DNA of 64,000 bases, from the NCBI RefSeq assembly GCF_024198215.1, contig NZ_JAKCFA010000010.1, positions 186,001 to 250,000 of the forward strand, read 5' to 3'. The position numbers were made by a program, and so were the translations under genes. The notes under the pieces are model-generated. The model saw only the letters and a program-made list of their open reading frames with translations. It ran no database searches and was not told where the DNA came from. This document shows, piece after piece, positions 1 through 8,103 of the stretch. Numbering within the stretch: position 1 is the stretch's first letter; every line of letters begins with the position of its first letter. Source of the DNA: Myxococcus qinghaiensis (GTDB lineage: Bacteria > Myxococcota > Myxococcia > Myxococcales > Myxococcaceae).

Positions 1-2
1 TG

Positions 3-785
3 GGCGCGCGCATCTTCGCCGGTGAGCTGATGTTGGATTTGGGCCGCGCGGCCAGTGACGACGCGGGCAAGTTCGACCGCTACCTCTTGCGCCTGTCCGC
101 CGCTCACGACGCGGCGAAGGCGGGCGGCGAGACGCCGAACATGACGCTGACCTCGGTGGGCGGCGACGTCGCCCTCTACAAGGGTGAGCGCCTGCGGGCA
201 TGGGCGCTGCTCGCCGGTGGCGCGCGCTTCGCGGAGTCGCACTCGCCGGCCGTCGGTGGCCTGTTGGGCGTGGCGATGGAGGGGCAGCTGGAGAGCGGCA
301 CGCAGCTGAGCTTCACGCTGCAGGGCCGCAAGCAGGGCGGGCGCTTCCGCTTCGGCATGTTCGGTCCGGACTACGAACTGGGGCGCTTCTCCGGCACGGG
401 CCTGACGGAGCAGCCCATCGCCGACGAGGAGCTCCCGGACGGCTTCGCCGGCTACCTGGAGGCGTCCATCGCCAAGGGCAGCGCCGACACGACGCTGCTG
501 CTGGGCAGCGTGGCCGCGCAGTACCACGGCTTTGGCCGCACGGACCTGGATGTGTCGGCGGGCTTCGAGCTGCCCGGAGGCCGCACCCGGGCCCTGGCGC
601 GCGCGGTGCTGACGGCGCTGGGCGACAGGCCTCGCTACTCGCTGGGCGTGGAGGTCCGCCAGCGACTGGTGAACCACCTGTACGCGTGGGGCTCCGGCGG
701 CACGGTGCACTTCCCGCAGGCGGATGGGCAGCTGGTGCGCGGCGTGACGGCGGGCATGGGCGTGGGCGTGGACTTCCAGCGCTGA
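3..785 (+). CDS. C-terminal part of an outer-membrane-like protein (5' end outside window)
   Basis: The reading frame is open from base 3, so the gene probably begins upstream; the first in-window ATG (base 30) lacks a convincing ribosome binding site. The visible ~260 residues alternate short polar/aromatic and Gly-rich segments typical of beta-strands (for example LSFTLQGRKQG, RFRFGMFG, RYSLGVEVRQ) and end in GVGVDFQR. This resembles the C-terminal part of an outer-membrane barrel or a periplasmic bundle with a barrel end. No specific family was recognised. It converges on the following histidine kinase with only four bases between stop codons. Function unknown. Confidence 0.6.
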   Translation, partial: GARIFAGELMLDLGRAASDDAGKFDRYLLRLSAAHDAAKAGGETPNMTLTSVGGDVALYKGERLRAWALLAGGARFAESHSPAVGGLLGVAMEGQLESGTQLSFTLQGRKQGGRFRFGMFGPDYELGRFSGTGLTEQPIADEELPDGFAGYLEASIAKGSADTTLLLGSVAAQYHGFGRTDLDVSAGFELPGGRTRALARAVLTALGDRPRYSLGVEVRQRLVNHLYAWGSGGTVHFPQADGQLVRGVTAGMGVGVDFQR

Positions 786-789
786 GCCT

Positions 790-3114
790 TCAGGTCTCCA
801 GCGGCAGGGTGACGCGGAAGGTGGAGCCCTGGCCCACCTCCGTGTCGACCCAGATGTGGCCGCCGTGGCGCTCGATGATGTCGCGGCAGATGTAGAGCCC
901 CAGGCCCAGCCCGCCGAAGCCGGAGATGGGCGCGTTGCGCGCGCGGAAGAAGCGCTGGAAGAGGTGCTCGCGCTGGTCCTCGGGGATGCCGATGCCCGTG
1001 TCCTTCACCGAGATGAGGGCCTGGGCTCCGTCGCGCTCCAGCGTCAGCCGGACGACGCCCCCGCTGGGGCTGTACTTGAACGCGTTCTCCAGGAGGTTCG
1101 TCAGCACCTGCGCCAGCCGTCCCCGGTCTCCCTTCACCACCAGCGGCTCCGGCGGCGCTTCGTACTCCAGCGTGTGTTGATGGCCGAGCGGGCGGGTCTC
1201 CGCGAGCACCTCGTTGGCGAGCGCCTGCAGCTCCACGGGCTCGCGGCGCAGCTCCAGCCTGCCCGCTTCGATGCGCGTGGCATCCAGCAGGTCATGGATG
1301 AGCACGGACAGCCGCGTCACCTGGGCGAGCGCCTTGTCCACGTGGTGCGGTTGGCGCGCATGGCCCGCGGTGGACTGCTGCTTCATCATCTGGAGGTGCA
1401 GCTTGAGCGGCGTCAGCGGCGTCTTCAGCTCATGGGCGGCGATGGACAGGAAGTCGTCCCGGACGCTGATGGCCTCCTGCGCCTCCTTCAGCAGCCGCTC
1501 CCGCTCCTGCCGCGCGCGGTGCTCCGCCGTCACCTCCACGACGACGGCGCCCAGCCCGACGACGCCGCCGCTCGGGGTCCGCACCGGGTAGTAGCTGACG
1601 CGCCAGTGCCGCAGCTCGTCGGGCGTGGCGGGCACGTGTCCGGACATCTCCATGTCGCTCAGGGGGATGCCGGTCTCCATGACCTGGAGCATCAGCGGCT
1701 CGAAGATGGAGGCCATGTTGGGGTTCATCTCCCGCACCGTCCTGCCCAGCTCCTCGTCGCGCTTGCGCCCGTGCAGGGACGCCAGGGCATCGTTGATGCG
1801 CAGGTAGCGCAGCTCCCGGTTGATGAAGGCGAGCCCCACGGGGGCGTGGTTGAGGAACGTGTCGAGCAACGCGAAGGACTCCTCGGCCCGCTCGCGCGCG
1901 TTCTGCTCCGCGACGAGCAGCCGCTCCCGCTCCACCTTCGCGCGGCGCTCCTCCGTCACGTCGCGGTAGCTCCATACGCGGCCGATGACCGCGTCGCCTA
2001 CCCGCTGGGGCAGGGACGTGCCCTCGAGCACGCGGCCGTCGCGCAGCTCGATGGAGTCCACGGTGATTTCCTCCGAGGGGAAGTACTGGTCCTGGATGCG
2101 CCTGACGAAGCGCGCCGGGTCCCTGGTCAGCGGCGCCGCGCTCTCCAGCGCCCGCTGCGCGACGCGTGACTCCATCACCTCGTCGCTCAGACCCCACATG
2201 AGCTGGAAGCGCTTGTTGAAGGCGATGATGCGCTGGTCCAGGCCCACCAGGACGACGCCATCCCCGATGGAATCGAACGTCGCGCGCAGCACGGAGTGGG
2301 CGTGCTCCAGCCGCTCACGGGCCTGGCGCTGTTCCGTGACGTCCACCATCAGCCCGCGCAGCCGCATCGGCCGGCCATCCTCCATGACGGCCGTGACGTG
2401 GGCCCGCATCCAGGCGATGTGCCCGTCGGCGGCGAGCATGCGGTACTCGAACTCGTGAGGACGCCCCTGCCTCCAGGCGCTCAGACACGAAGAGAGGACC
2501 CCTGGCCAGTCATCCGGATGGACGTGCCGCGCCCAGAAGTCCGGCTGGCGCAGCCACTGCTCCGCGGGGATGCCCAGGAGCCGCTCGGCCTGTTTGCTGA
2601 CGAAGGTGAAGCGGAACTCGGCGTCGGCCTCCCAGACGATGCCGTCGATGCTGTCGATGAAGTCCTCGTAGCGCTTGCGGACGCGTGACAGCTCCGCGGA
2701 CAGCGCGTCTCGCGCCACCTCCTCGAGCCCCAGCGTCTGGAGCCTCGCGCACGCTCCCAGCAACTGGTCGTCGTCTCCATGCACGGCCAGCACCAGGGCG
2801 CGCAGCCGCTGGCTCTCGCCGCTGCCTTCGCCCAGCCCCTGTCCACCTGACAGCGCCGCTTCCAGCGCGCGGGCGAGCCACGGCATCCGGGCGAGCACCT
2901 CGTCCGCCGCCCGCCCTCCGACGTCCCCATGCTTCCAGCCGGCGGACAGGGCCAGCACCGTGTCCATCCAGACAATGCGATTCGCCGCGTCCACGATGAG
3001 CGCGGCGTGGAGGCTCTTGCCCACCTGGAGGAGTCGCTCGAGCGCGGGAGCGGAACTCGCCGGAGCGGAGGCATCCGGACTTGCCTGCCCCTCCCGCATG
3101 TCGCCCTTCGTCAC
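790..3114 (-). CDS. Multi-PAS sensor histidine kinase
   Basis: About 774 aa, no membrane segment, so probably cytosolic. An N-terminal PAS-like region (to ~residue 140) is followed by three PAS domains (about 150-270, 275-400, 405-530), then HisKA and HATPase_c. The phosphoacceptor His is ~561 in AAHELKTPLTPL; the N box is NLLENAFKYSP, the G1 box DTGIGIP and the G2 box GFGGLGLGLYI, so the catalytic core is intact. No receiver is fused and no partner regulator is adjacent, the usual orphan arrangement in myxobacteria. Start: GTG 3114 has GGAGGT seven bases upstream; ATG 3099 (MREGQ) is an alternative with AAGGG upstream, and longer ATG starts exist to 3156. It is divergent from the BlaI operon. 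Confidence 0.9.
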   Translation of the reverse strand: MTKGDMREGQASPDASAPASSAPALERLLQVGKSLHAALIVDAANRIVWMDTVLALSAGWKHGDVGGRAADEVLARMPWLARALEAALSGGQGLGEGSGESQRLRALVLAVHGDDDQLLGACARLQTLGLEEVARDALSAELSRVRKRYEDFIDSIDGIVWEADAEFRFTFVSKQAERLLGIPAEQWLRQPDFWARHVHPDDWPGVLSSCLSAWRQGRPHEFEYRMLAADGHIAWMRAHVTAVMEDGRPMRLRGLMVDVTEQRQARERLEHAHSVLRATFDSIGDGVVLVGLDQRIIAFNKRFQLMWGLSDEVMESRVAQRALESAAPLTRDPARFVRRIQDQYFPSEEITVDSIELRDGRVLEGTSLPQRVGDAVIGRVWSYRDVTEERRAKVERERLLVAEQNARERAEESFALLDTFLNHAPVGLAFINRELRYLRINDALASLHGRKRDEELGRTVREMNPNMASIFEPLMLQVMETGIPLSDMEMSGHVPATPDELRHWRVSYYPVRTPSGGVVGLGAVVVEVTAEHRARQERERLLKEAQEAISVRDDFLSIAAHELKTPLTPLKLHLQMMKQQSTAGHARQPHHVDKALAQVTRLSVLIHDLLDATRIEAGRLELRREPVELQALANEVLAETRPLGHQHTLEYEAPPEPLVVKGDRGRLAQVLTNLLENAFKYSPSGGVVRLTLERDGAQALISVKDTGIGIPEDQREHLFQRFFRARNAPISGFGGLGLGLYICRDIIERHGGHIWVDTEVGQGSTFRVTLPLET

Positions 3115-3211
3115 TCGCGCCACCTCCATGCGGCATGGCCGCCCGCTCATTCCCAAACATGGGACTCGTCCCGGTGGCGGGAAAGGGTCGCTTCGCCCCT
3201 TGGTGCCTGCT

Positions 3212-3229
3212 TGACTACGGCTGTAGTCA
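3212..3229. promoter_or_regulatory. BlaI/MecI-type operator 1
   Basis: Perfect inverted repeat TGACTAC-4-GTAGTCA, the dyad pattern (ACTAC..GTAGT / TACA-TGTA) recognised by BlaI/MecI repressors. A TTGACT hexamer that could act as a -35 element overlaps its left edge (3211-3216). It lies in the divergent gap between the PAS kinase and the BlaI gene, 33 bp (about three helical turns) from a second similar dyad. Inferred target of the adjacent repressor. Confidence 0.75.
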
Positions 3230-3244
3230 GGCGTACTTGTTCCG

Positions 3245-3262
3245 TGACTACAGTTGTCGTCA
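3245..3262. promoter_or_regulatory. BlaI/MecI-type operator 2
   Basis: Imperfect copy of operator 1: TGACTAC-4-GTCGTCA, one mismatch in the right arm. It sits immediately before the blaI-like start codon (3267/3273), where bound repressor would block transcription initiation or the ribosome binding region. Same face of the helix as operator 1 (33 bp centre to centre). Confidence 0.7.
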
Positions 3263-3266
3263 GAGG

Positions 3267-3656
3267 ATGGTCATGAAGAAGCCGGTGGGTGAGCAGGAGC
3301 TGTCGGTGCTGCGGTACGTGGCCGAGCACGGGCCCGCGACGGTGGGCGAGGTGGTGGAGCGCTTCGGTGAGCCCCAGGGGCTGGCGCGTTCCACCATCCT
3401 GACGGTGATGGAGCGGCTGCGGCTGAAGGGCTACCTCACGCGGCGCAAGGTGGACGGCGTGTACCAGTACGCCTCGCCGGTGCGGGAGGGAGAGCTGCTG
3501 CGGGATGTGGTGGGCGACTTCGTCCAGCGCACCCTGTCCGGCTCGCTGTCACCTTTCGCCGCGTACCTGTCCGACGCGGACGATGTCTCCGACAAGGACC
3601 TCGCGCAGCTCCAGGATGTGGTGGCGCGGCTTCGCTCGAAGAAGCGGAAGGAGTAG
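3267..3656 (+). CDS. BlaI/MecI family transcriptional repressor
   Basis: 129 aa (127 from ATG 3273). The winged-helix DNA-binding half (about residues 1-75) shows GEQELSVLRYVAEHG, the conserved TILTVMERLRLKGYL recognition region and the wing (TRRKVDGVYQYAS). The C-terminal helices are the dimerisation part that carries the cleavage site in this family. Family role: dimeric repressor inactivated by proteolysis after signalling through a BlaR1/MecR1 membrane peptidase. The next gene is such a peptidase, starting three bases after the stop codon, so the pair is surely co-transcribed. Two operators just upstream imply autoregulation. No beta-lactamase gene is nearby, so the inducing signal may not be a beta-lactam. 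Confidence 0.92.
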   Translation: MVMKKPVGEQELSVLRYVAEHGPATVGEVVERFGEPQGLARSTILTVMERLRLKGYLTRRKVDGVYQYASPVREGELLRDVVGDFVQRTLSGSLSPFAAYLSDADDVSDKDLAQLQDVVARLRSKKRKE

Positions 3657-3659
3657 CCC

Positions 3660-6218
3660 ATGCGGACCGGATGGCTGATGGAAGTGGCCTCGGGGTTGGC
3701 GTCGTGGCCGGAAGGCTTGTGGCGCGCGTCGTGGCAGGGCGCGGTGTGCGCGGCGCTGGTGTGGGGGCTGACGCGCCTGTGGACGCGGATGCCGGCCTCG
3801 CTGCGCGCGGGCCTGTGGTGGTTGGTGGCGCTCAAGTTCGTGGTGTCGCTCGGCGGGCCGCGTCCGCTGGCGCTGCCGGTGTTGCCCGCGTCGCTCGCGT
3901 TCCTCTCGGGACAGGCGGAGACGAAGGCGCCCGTGGGCTCCGAGCGAGTCGAGCGTGGCGCGGTGGGCACGTCGCTCGGCTCGGTGGAGCGGGGTGGCGC
4001 GGTGGCGCCGTCATTCGGTGCGGCGCATGGGTTGGTGGGCGAGCGTGACGCGCACGTCGGGACTCTCGGGATGGTGGGAGGTGAGGTCCACTTCGCGCCG
4101 GTGGGGCAGGGCGCATGGGGAGCGCGTGAAGAGCCCTTGGGGCAAGTCACGCGGAGGTCGAGCGCCGAGGCTTCGGGACATGTCACGGAGGGGGCGAGTG
4201 GCGAGGCCTCGGGGCAGGGCGTCGGAGATGGGAACGGCTCGTTGCTGTCCGGAATGCGTGAGCTGGCGGTGGGCTGGAAGCAGGTCCTGGTGCTGGCGCT
4301 GCTGGCGGCGTGGGTGATGGGCGTGGCGTGGCAGGTGCGGTCGCAGGCGCGGAGCTGGACCTTGATGCGGCGGCTGCGGCGGAGCGCGCGCCCGCTGGAG
4401 CACCCGGAGCTGGAGGCGGAGGTCCTCGCGCTGTCGGAGAGCGCGGGACTGCGGCGGGCGCCTTCGTTGCTCGTGTCGGACGTCGTCGCGAGTCCGCTGG
4501 CGACGGGGCTGTGGTCTCCGGTGGTGGTGCTGCCGACGAAGGCGGTGCAGCGGCTTCCCGTGGAGGGGCTGCGCATGGCGCTGGCGCACGAGGTGGCGCA
4601 CCTGAAGCGCGGTGACTTGTGGCTCGGCTGGGTGCCGGCGCTCGCGGAGGCGCTGCTCTTCTTCCATCCGCTCGCGCGGCGTGCGGCGCGGGAATACGCG
4701 CTGGCCCGCGAGGAGGCGTGTGACGCGGAGGCGCTGCGGCTGACGGGCGCGGAGCCCGCGGATTACGGCGAGCTGCTGCTCGCCTTCGGAGTCACCCGTC
4801 CTCATGGGACCGCCGCCGCGCTCGGTGCGTCCGCTCACGTTCACGCGTTGCACAGGAGGTTGAGCATGCTGGAGCACGTCGACATCGGTTCCTCCCGTTC
4901 CCGTCGTTGGTTGAAGGTGACGGTCTCCGCGTTGGGGCTCGTGGCCCTGGTGCCCTTCCAGGTCGTCGCGCGACAGGAGGCGAAGGCCGAGCAGGAGCGC
5001 GCGTCGAGCACGACTCCCGCGCCGACGCCCATCGCGGAGCCACCCTCTGTTGGCCCGACGTCGCTCGACAGTGCTCCGTCAGCGCCGGCGCCCTTGAAGC
5101 AAGGCACCGTGCGCACCGGGAAGATGGACGCGGCGACGCCCGCCACGCCGATGTCCGTGGCCGGACCGAGCCCTGTCGCACCGATGGCGCCGGCTGCTCC
5201 CGTGGGTGAGCGTCCTGTCGCGCCGAGGCCGCCGCGGCCTCCCGCCGGGCCGGCTCGTGTCGCGCCCATGGCGGCACGGACGACCCCTGTCGCCCCTGTC
5301 GCGCCGATGGCGCCAGCGTCCCCTGTGGGGCCGCGTCCCGTCGCGCCCATGGTGGCTCTGCCTCCGACGGGACCGAGCCCTGTCGCGCCGATGACGCCAC
5401 CGTCTCCGGTGGGGCCGCGCGCCGTCGCGCCCATGGCTCCTGTCGCGCCGAGGCCGATGATGGCCATGGCCCCGACAGCGCCACGGCTGGCGGTGAGCGG
5501 TGTGCTCGCCGTTCCCCCGACGCCGCCCACGCCCCCGTCGCCTCGCGACGAGGACGATGACTCCGGCTATGTGCTGCTCTCGGGCGACAAGGCCACGATG
5601 AACGGCAGCACGGTGGACCTGAAGCTCGCGAAGATGTTCAAGGACAAGAACGGCGGCGAGCTGCTCTACGTCCGTCGCAAGGGTGAGGCGTTCATCATCC
5701 GCGACGCGGCCACGCTGAAGGCGATGAAGGACGCGCTGGAGCCCATCCGGGTGAAGAGCCTGGAGCAGGGCGGCATGGGCTCGCGCATGGGGGCGCTGGG
5801 ACAGGAGCAGGGCAAGCTGGGACTGAAGCAGGGCAAGTTGGGCGTGCAGCAGAGCGAGCTGGCCTTGCAGCACGCGGAGCTGGCCCACAAGCGCGCCGGG
5901 TTGCACCTGGAGTCCAATCGCCTGGACTCGCTCCCCGAGGCCGAGCGTGAGCGTCGTCAGGCGGAGCTGGACAAGCAGGAGGCGGCGCTCGACAAGGAGA
6001 TCGACGCCCTCGACGAGAAGCAGGAGGCGCTGTCGAAGCAGCAGGAGGAGCTGGGCCGTGAGCAGGAGAAGCTCGGCCGGCAGCAGGAGGAGATGGGCCG
6101 CGAGATGGAGAAGCTCCACACGCTCCACGAGAGTGACATTCGCGACTCGGAGCGGAAGATCCAATCCGTCATCGACGAGGCACTGCGCAAGGGTCTGGGC
6201 CAGCCGTTGCCCACCTGA
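3660..6218 (+). CDS. BlaR1/MecR1-like M56 membrane metallopeptidase with repeat linker and coiled-coil tail
   Basis: 852 aa. N-terminal membrane helices (~15-65 and ~205-225), the zinc site HEVAH at ~310 (ALAHEVAHLKRGD) with downstream Glu-rich EEACDAEAL, and a further helix at ~420-437. This is the M56 antirepressor peptidase core. Instead of a penicillin-binding sensor domain, residues ~450-620 are a Pro/Ala linker built of repeated VAPMAP/PVGPRPVAPM units. A short conserved-looking domain follows (~630-700: GYVLLSGDKATMNG, LLYVRRKGEAFIIRD), then a long coiled coil (~715-850) of repeated LG-x-x-Q/E-x-x units. Family role: senses an envelope signal and triggers loss of the BlaI repressor. 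What this tail senses is unknown. Spacing of three bases from the repressor gene suggests translational coupling. Confidence 0.88.
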   Translation: MRTGWLMEVASGLASWPEGLWRASWQGAVCAALVWGLTRLWTRMPASLRAGLWWLVALKFVVSLGGPRPLALPVLPASLAFLSGQAETKAPVGSERVERGAVGTSLGSVERGGAVAPSFGAAHGLVGERDAHVGTLGMVGGEVHFAPVGQGAWGAREEPLGQVTRRSSAEASGHVTEGASGEASGQGVGDGNGSLLSGMRELAVGWKQVLVLALLAAWVMGVAWQVRSQARSWTLMRRLRRSARPLEHPELEAEVLALSESAGLRRAPSLLVSDVVASPLATGLWSPVVVLPTKAVQRLPVEGLRMALAHEVAHLKRGDLWLGWVPALAEALLFFHPLARRAAREYALAREEACDAEALRLTGAEPADYGELLLAFGVTRPHGTAAALGASAHVHALHRRLSMLEHVDIGSSRSRRWLKVTVSALGLVALVPFQVVARQEAKAEQERASSTTPAPTPIAEPPSVGPTSLDSAPSAPAPLKQGTVRTGKMDAATPATPMSVAGPSPVAPMAPAAPVGERPVAPRPPRPPAGPARVAPMAARTTPVAPVAPMAPASPVGPRPVAPMVALPPTGPSPVAPMTPPSPVGPRAVAPMAPVAPRPMMAMAPTAPRLAVSGVLAVPPTPPTPPSPRDEDDDSGYVLLSGDKATMNGSTVDLKLAKMFKDKNGGELLYVRRKGEAFIIRDAATLKAMKDALEPIRVKSLEQGGMGSRMGALGQEQGKLGLKQGKLGVQQSELALQHAELAHKRAGLHLESNRLDSLPEAERERRQAELDKQEAALDKEIDALDEKQEALSKQQEELGREQEKLGRQQEEMGREMEKLHTLHESDIRDSERKIQSVIDEALRKGLGQPLPT

Positions 6219-6256
6219 TGACGGTCCACGTGGGGACTCGTGTCGCGCGGGCTGGC

Positions 6257-6276
6257 GCTCCTCTAGCTTGAGGAGC
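6257..6276. terminator. Hairpin between M56 peptidase and aldehyde dehydrogenase
   Basis: Perfect 7-bp inverted repeat GCTCCTC-6-GAGGAGC, about 40 bp after the peptidase stop and 22 bp before the next ATG. No T-run follows. It could be a terminator for the BlaI operon or a leader structure of the next gene. Confidence 0.45.
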
Positions 6277-6298
6277 CCGTCCTCTGCCGGAGGTCCTC

Positions 6299-8017
6299 AT
6301 GAGTCTCGCCGCCGCCCCTCGCAGCACGCCTGTCAGTACGCTGGAGACCGTCATCCAGCGGGTGAAGCAAGGCTCCCGAGCGTGGGTGAAGCTCGGGATT
6401 CCCGAGCGACTCTCGCTGCTGGAGGAGCTCAGCCGCGGCTACATGGCCATCGCCGAGCCGAGCGTGCGCGCCGCCTGCGAGGCGAAGGGAATCGACCCCC
6501 ACGGTCCGCTGGCCGGAGAAGAGTGGCTGGCGGGCCCCATGGTGGTGGTGCGCAACCTGCGCCTGCTGGCCGAATCACTGCGGGACATCCAACGTCACGG
6601 TGTTCCGCGCATCCCCGCGTCCCGGCTGCGCACGCTGGAGGACGGAAGGCTCGCGGCGCGCATCTACCCGATGAACGCGCTGGAGGGGATGCTGCTGCCG
6701 CGCACCGAGGGAGAGGTCCACTTCCTCCCCGGCGTGACCGCCGACAACCTCCGCGAGCACCAGGCGTCCTTCTACCGCAAGCCGCATGACGGACGGCTGT
6801 GCGCGGTGCTCGGCGCGGGCAACGTCAACTCGATTCCTCCCGCCGACTGTCTCTACAAGCTCTTCGTCGAAGGCGCCGCGTGTGTCCTCAAGATGAACCC
6901 GGTGAACGCCTACCTGGGGCCCTTGCTGGAGCAGGCCTTCGCGGCGCTGGCGCGGCGGGACGTCTTCGCCGTGGTGTACGGCGGCGCGGACGAAGGCGCG
7001 GCGCTGGTAGGGCACCCGGCGGTGGATGAGGTCCACATCACCGGCAGCGACAAAACCCATGACGCCCTGGTGTGGGGGCCGCCCGGCCCGGAGTCGGACG
7101 CACGGCGCGCGCGCGATGAGCCCCTGCTGCGCAAGCCGTTCACCAGCGAGCTGGGGAACATCTCGCCGGTGGTGGTGGTGCCGGGGCCGTACACGGAAGG
7201 GGAGCTGCGCTTCCAGGCGGACAGCATCGCCGGCATGGTGTCCAACAACGCGTCCTTCAACTGCAACGCGGCCAAGCTGCTGGTGCAGCCGAAGGACTGG
7301 AGGCCCCGCTCGCACCTGGTGGATGTCGTGGAGGCCAGCCTGGGCAAGGCCACCGTGCGGCGCGCGTACTACCCGGGCGCGGACCAGCGCTGGCGCCAGT
7401 TCACCGAGGGACGTCCGCACTTGCGGCAGGTGGGCCACGCGGGCGTGGGCGAGCTGCCCTTCGCGCTGATTGCAGACGTGGACCCGCGCCACGCCGAGGA
7501 CCGCGTCTTCCGTCACGAGCCCTGGTGCACGGTGCTCTCGGAGACGGGGCTGCCCGGTGGAGACGACCCGGTGGCCTTCCTGGCGAGCGCGGTGTCGTTC
7601 CTCAACGACAAGGTGTGGGGCACGTTGAACGTCACGCTCATCGTCCACCCGAGCTCGCTGAAGGACGCGGCCGTGGCCGCCGCGCTGGAGAAGGCCATCC
7701 GCGAGCTGCGCTACGGCACCGTGGCGGTGAACACGTGGCCCGCGGCGGGCTATGCGCTCGTCTCGTTGCCCTGGGGTGGGCATCCGTCCTCGACGGCCCG
7801 GGACATCCAGAGTGGCCTGGGCTGGGTGCACAACAGCCTGATGCTGGAGCAGGTGGAGAAGTCCGTCCTGCGCGCGCCGCTGACGAGCCTGCCCGTCCCG
7901 CCCTGGGTCCCGGGGCACCGCGGCGTGGGCGACCTGGGGCGGCGGCTGGTCCAGTTCGAGCGGGCTCCGTCCTGGCTGAAGATTCCGGGAATCGCCGCGG
8001 CGGCGCTGCGTCGCTGA
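6299..8017 (+). CDS. Aldehyde dehydrogenase family protein
   Basis: 572 aa, NAD(P)-dependent aldehyde dehydrogenase fold. The catalytic Cys is ~322 in the context NNASFNCNAAK and the general-base Glu is ~284 in FTSELGNISP, matching the two ALDH active-site signatures. The Rossmann part contains AVLGAGNVNSIP and the cofactor region VDEVHITGSDKTHDAL. The protein is longer than the usual ~480-500 aa: it has an N-terminal extension and inserts. The substrate cannot be read from sequence. GGAGG lies five bases before ATG 6299. It stands alone between the BlaI operon and a TPR gene, so no pathway is suggested by context. Confidence 0.85.
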   Translation: MSLAAAPRSTPVSTLETVIQRVKQGSRAWVKLGIPERLSLLEELSRGYMAIAEPSVRAACEAKGIDPHGPLAGEEWLAGPMVVVRNLRLLAESLRDIQRHGVPRIPASRLRTLEDGRLAARIYPMNALEGMLLPRTEGEVHFLPGVTADNLREHQASFYRKPHDGRLCAVLGAGNVNSIPPADCLYKLFVEGAACVLKMNPVNAYLGPLLEQAFAALARRDVFAVVYGGADEGAALVGHPAVDEVHITGSDKTHDALVWGPPGPESDARRARDEPLLRKPFTSELGNISPVVVVPGPYTEGELRFQADSIAGMVSNNASFNCNAAKLLVQPKDWRPRSHLVDVVEASLGKATVRRAYYPGADQRWRQFTEGRPHLRQVGHAGVGELPFALIADVDPRHAEDRVFRHEPWCTVLSETGLPGGDDPVAFLASAVSFLNDKVWGTLNVTLIVHPSSLKDAAVAAALEKAIRELRYGTVAVNTWPAAGYALVSLPWGGHPSSTARDIQSGLGWVHNSLMLEQVEKSVLRAPLTSLPVPPWVPGHRGVGDLGRRLVQFERAPSWLKIPGIAAAALRR

Positions 8018-8103
8018 GTGTCGTGGATTCACTCTCCCAGCAGGGGCTCCGGGGGCCCGTCCCAGGGCTGCCGGGGCTCGTGAGCCCGTGATAAACCCGG
8101 GGC

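Noticed and set aside
8074..8087. GGGCT-4-AGCCC hairpin before the TPR gene
   Set aside because: Only a 5-bp stem with no T-run; weak evidence for termination.
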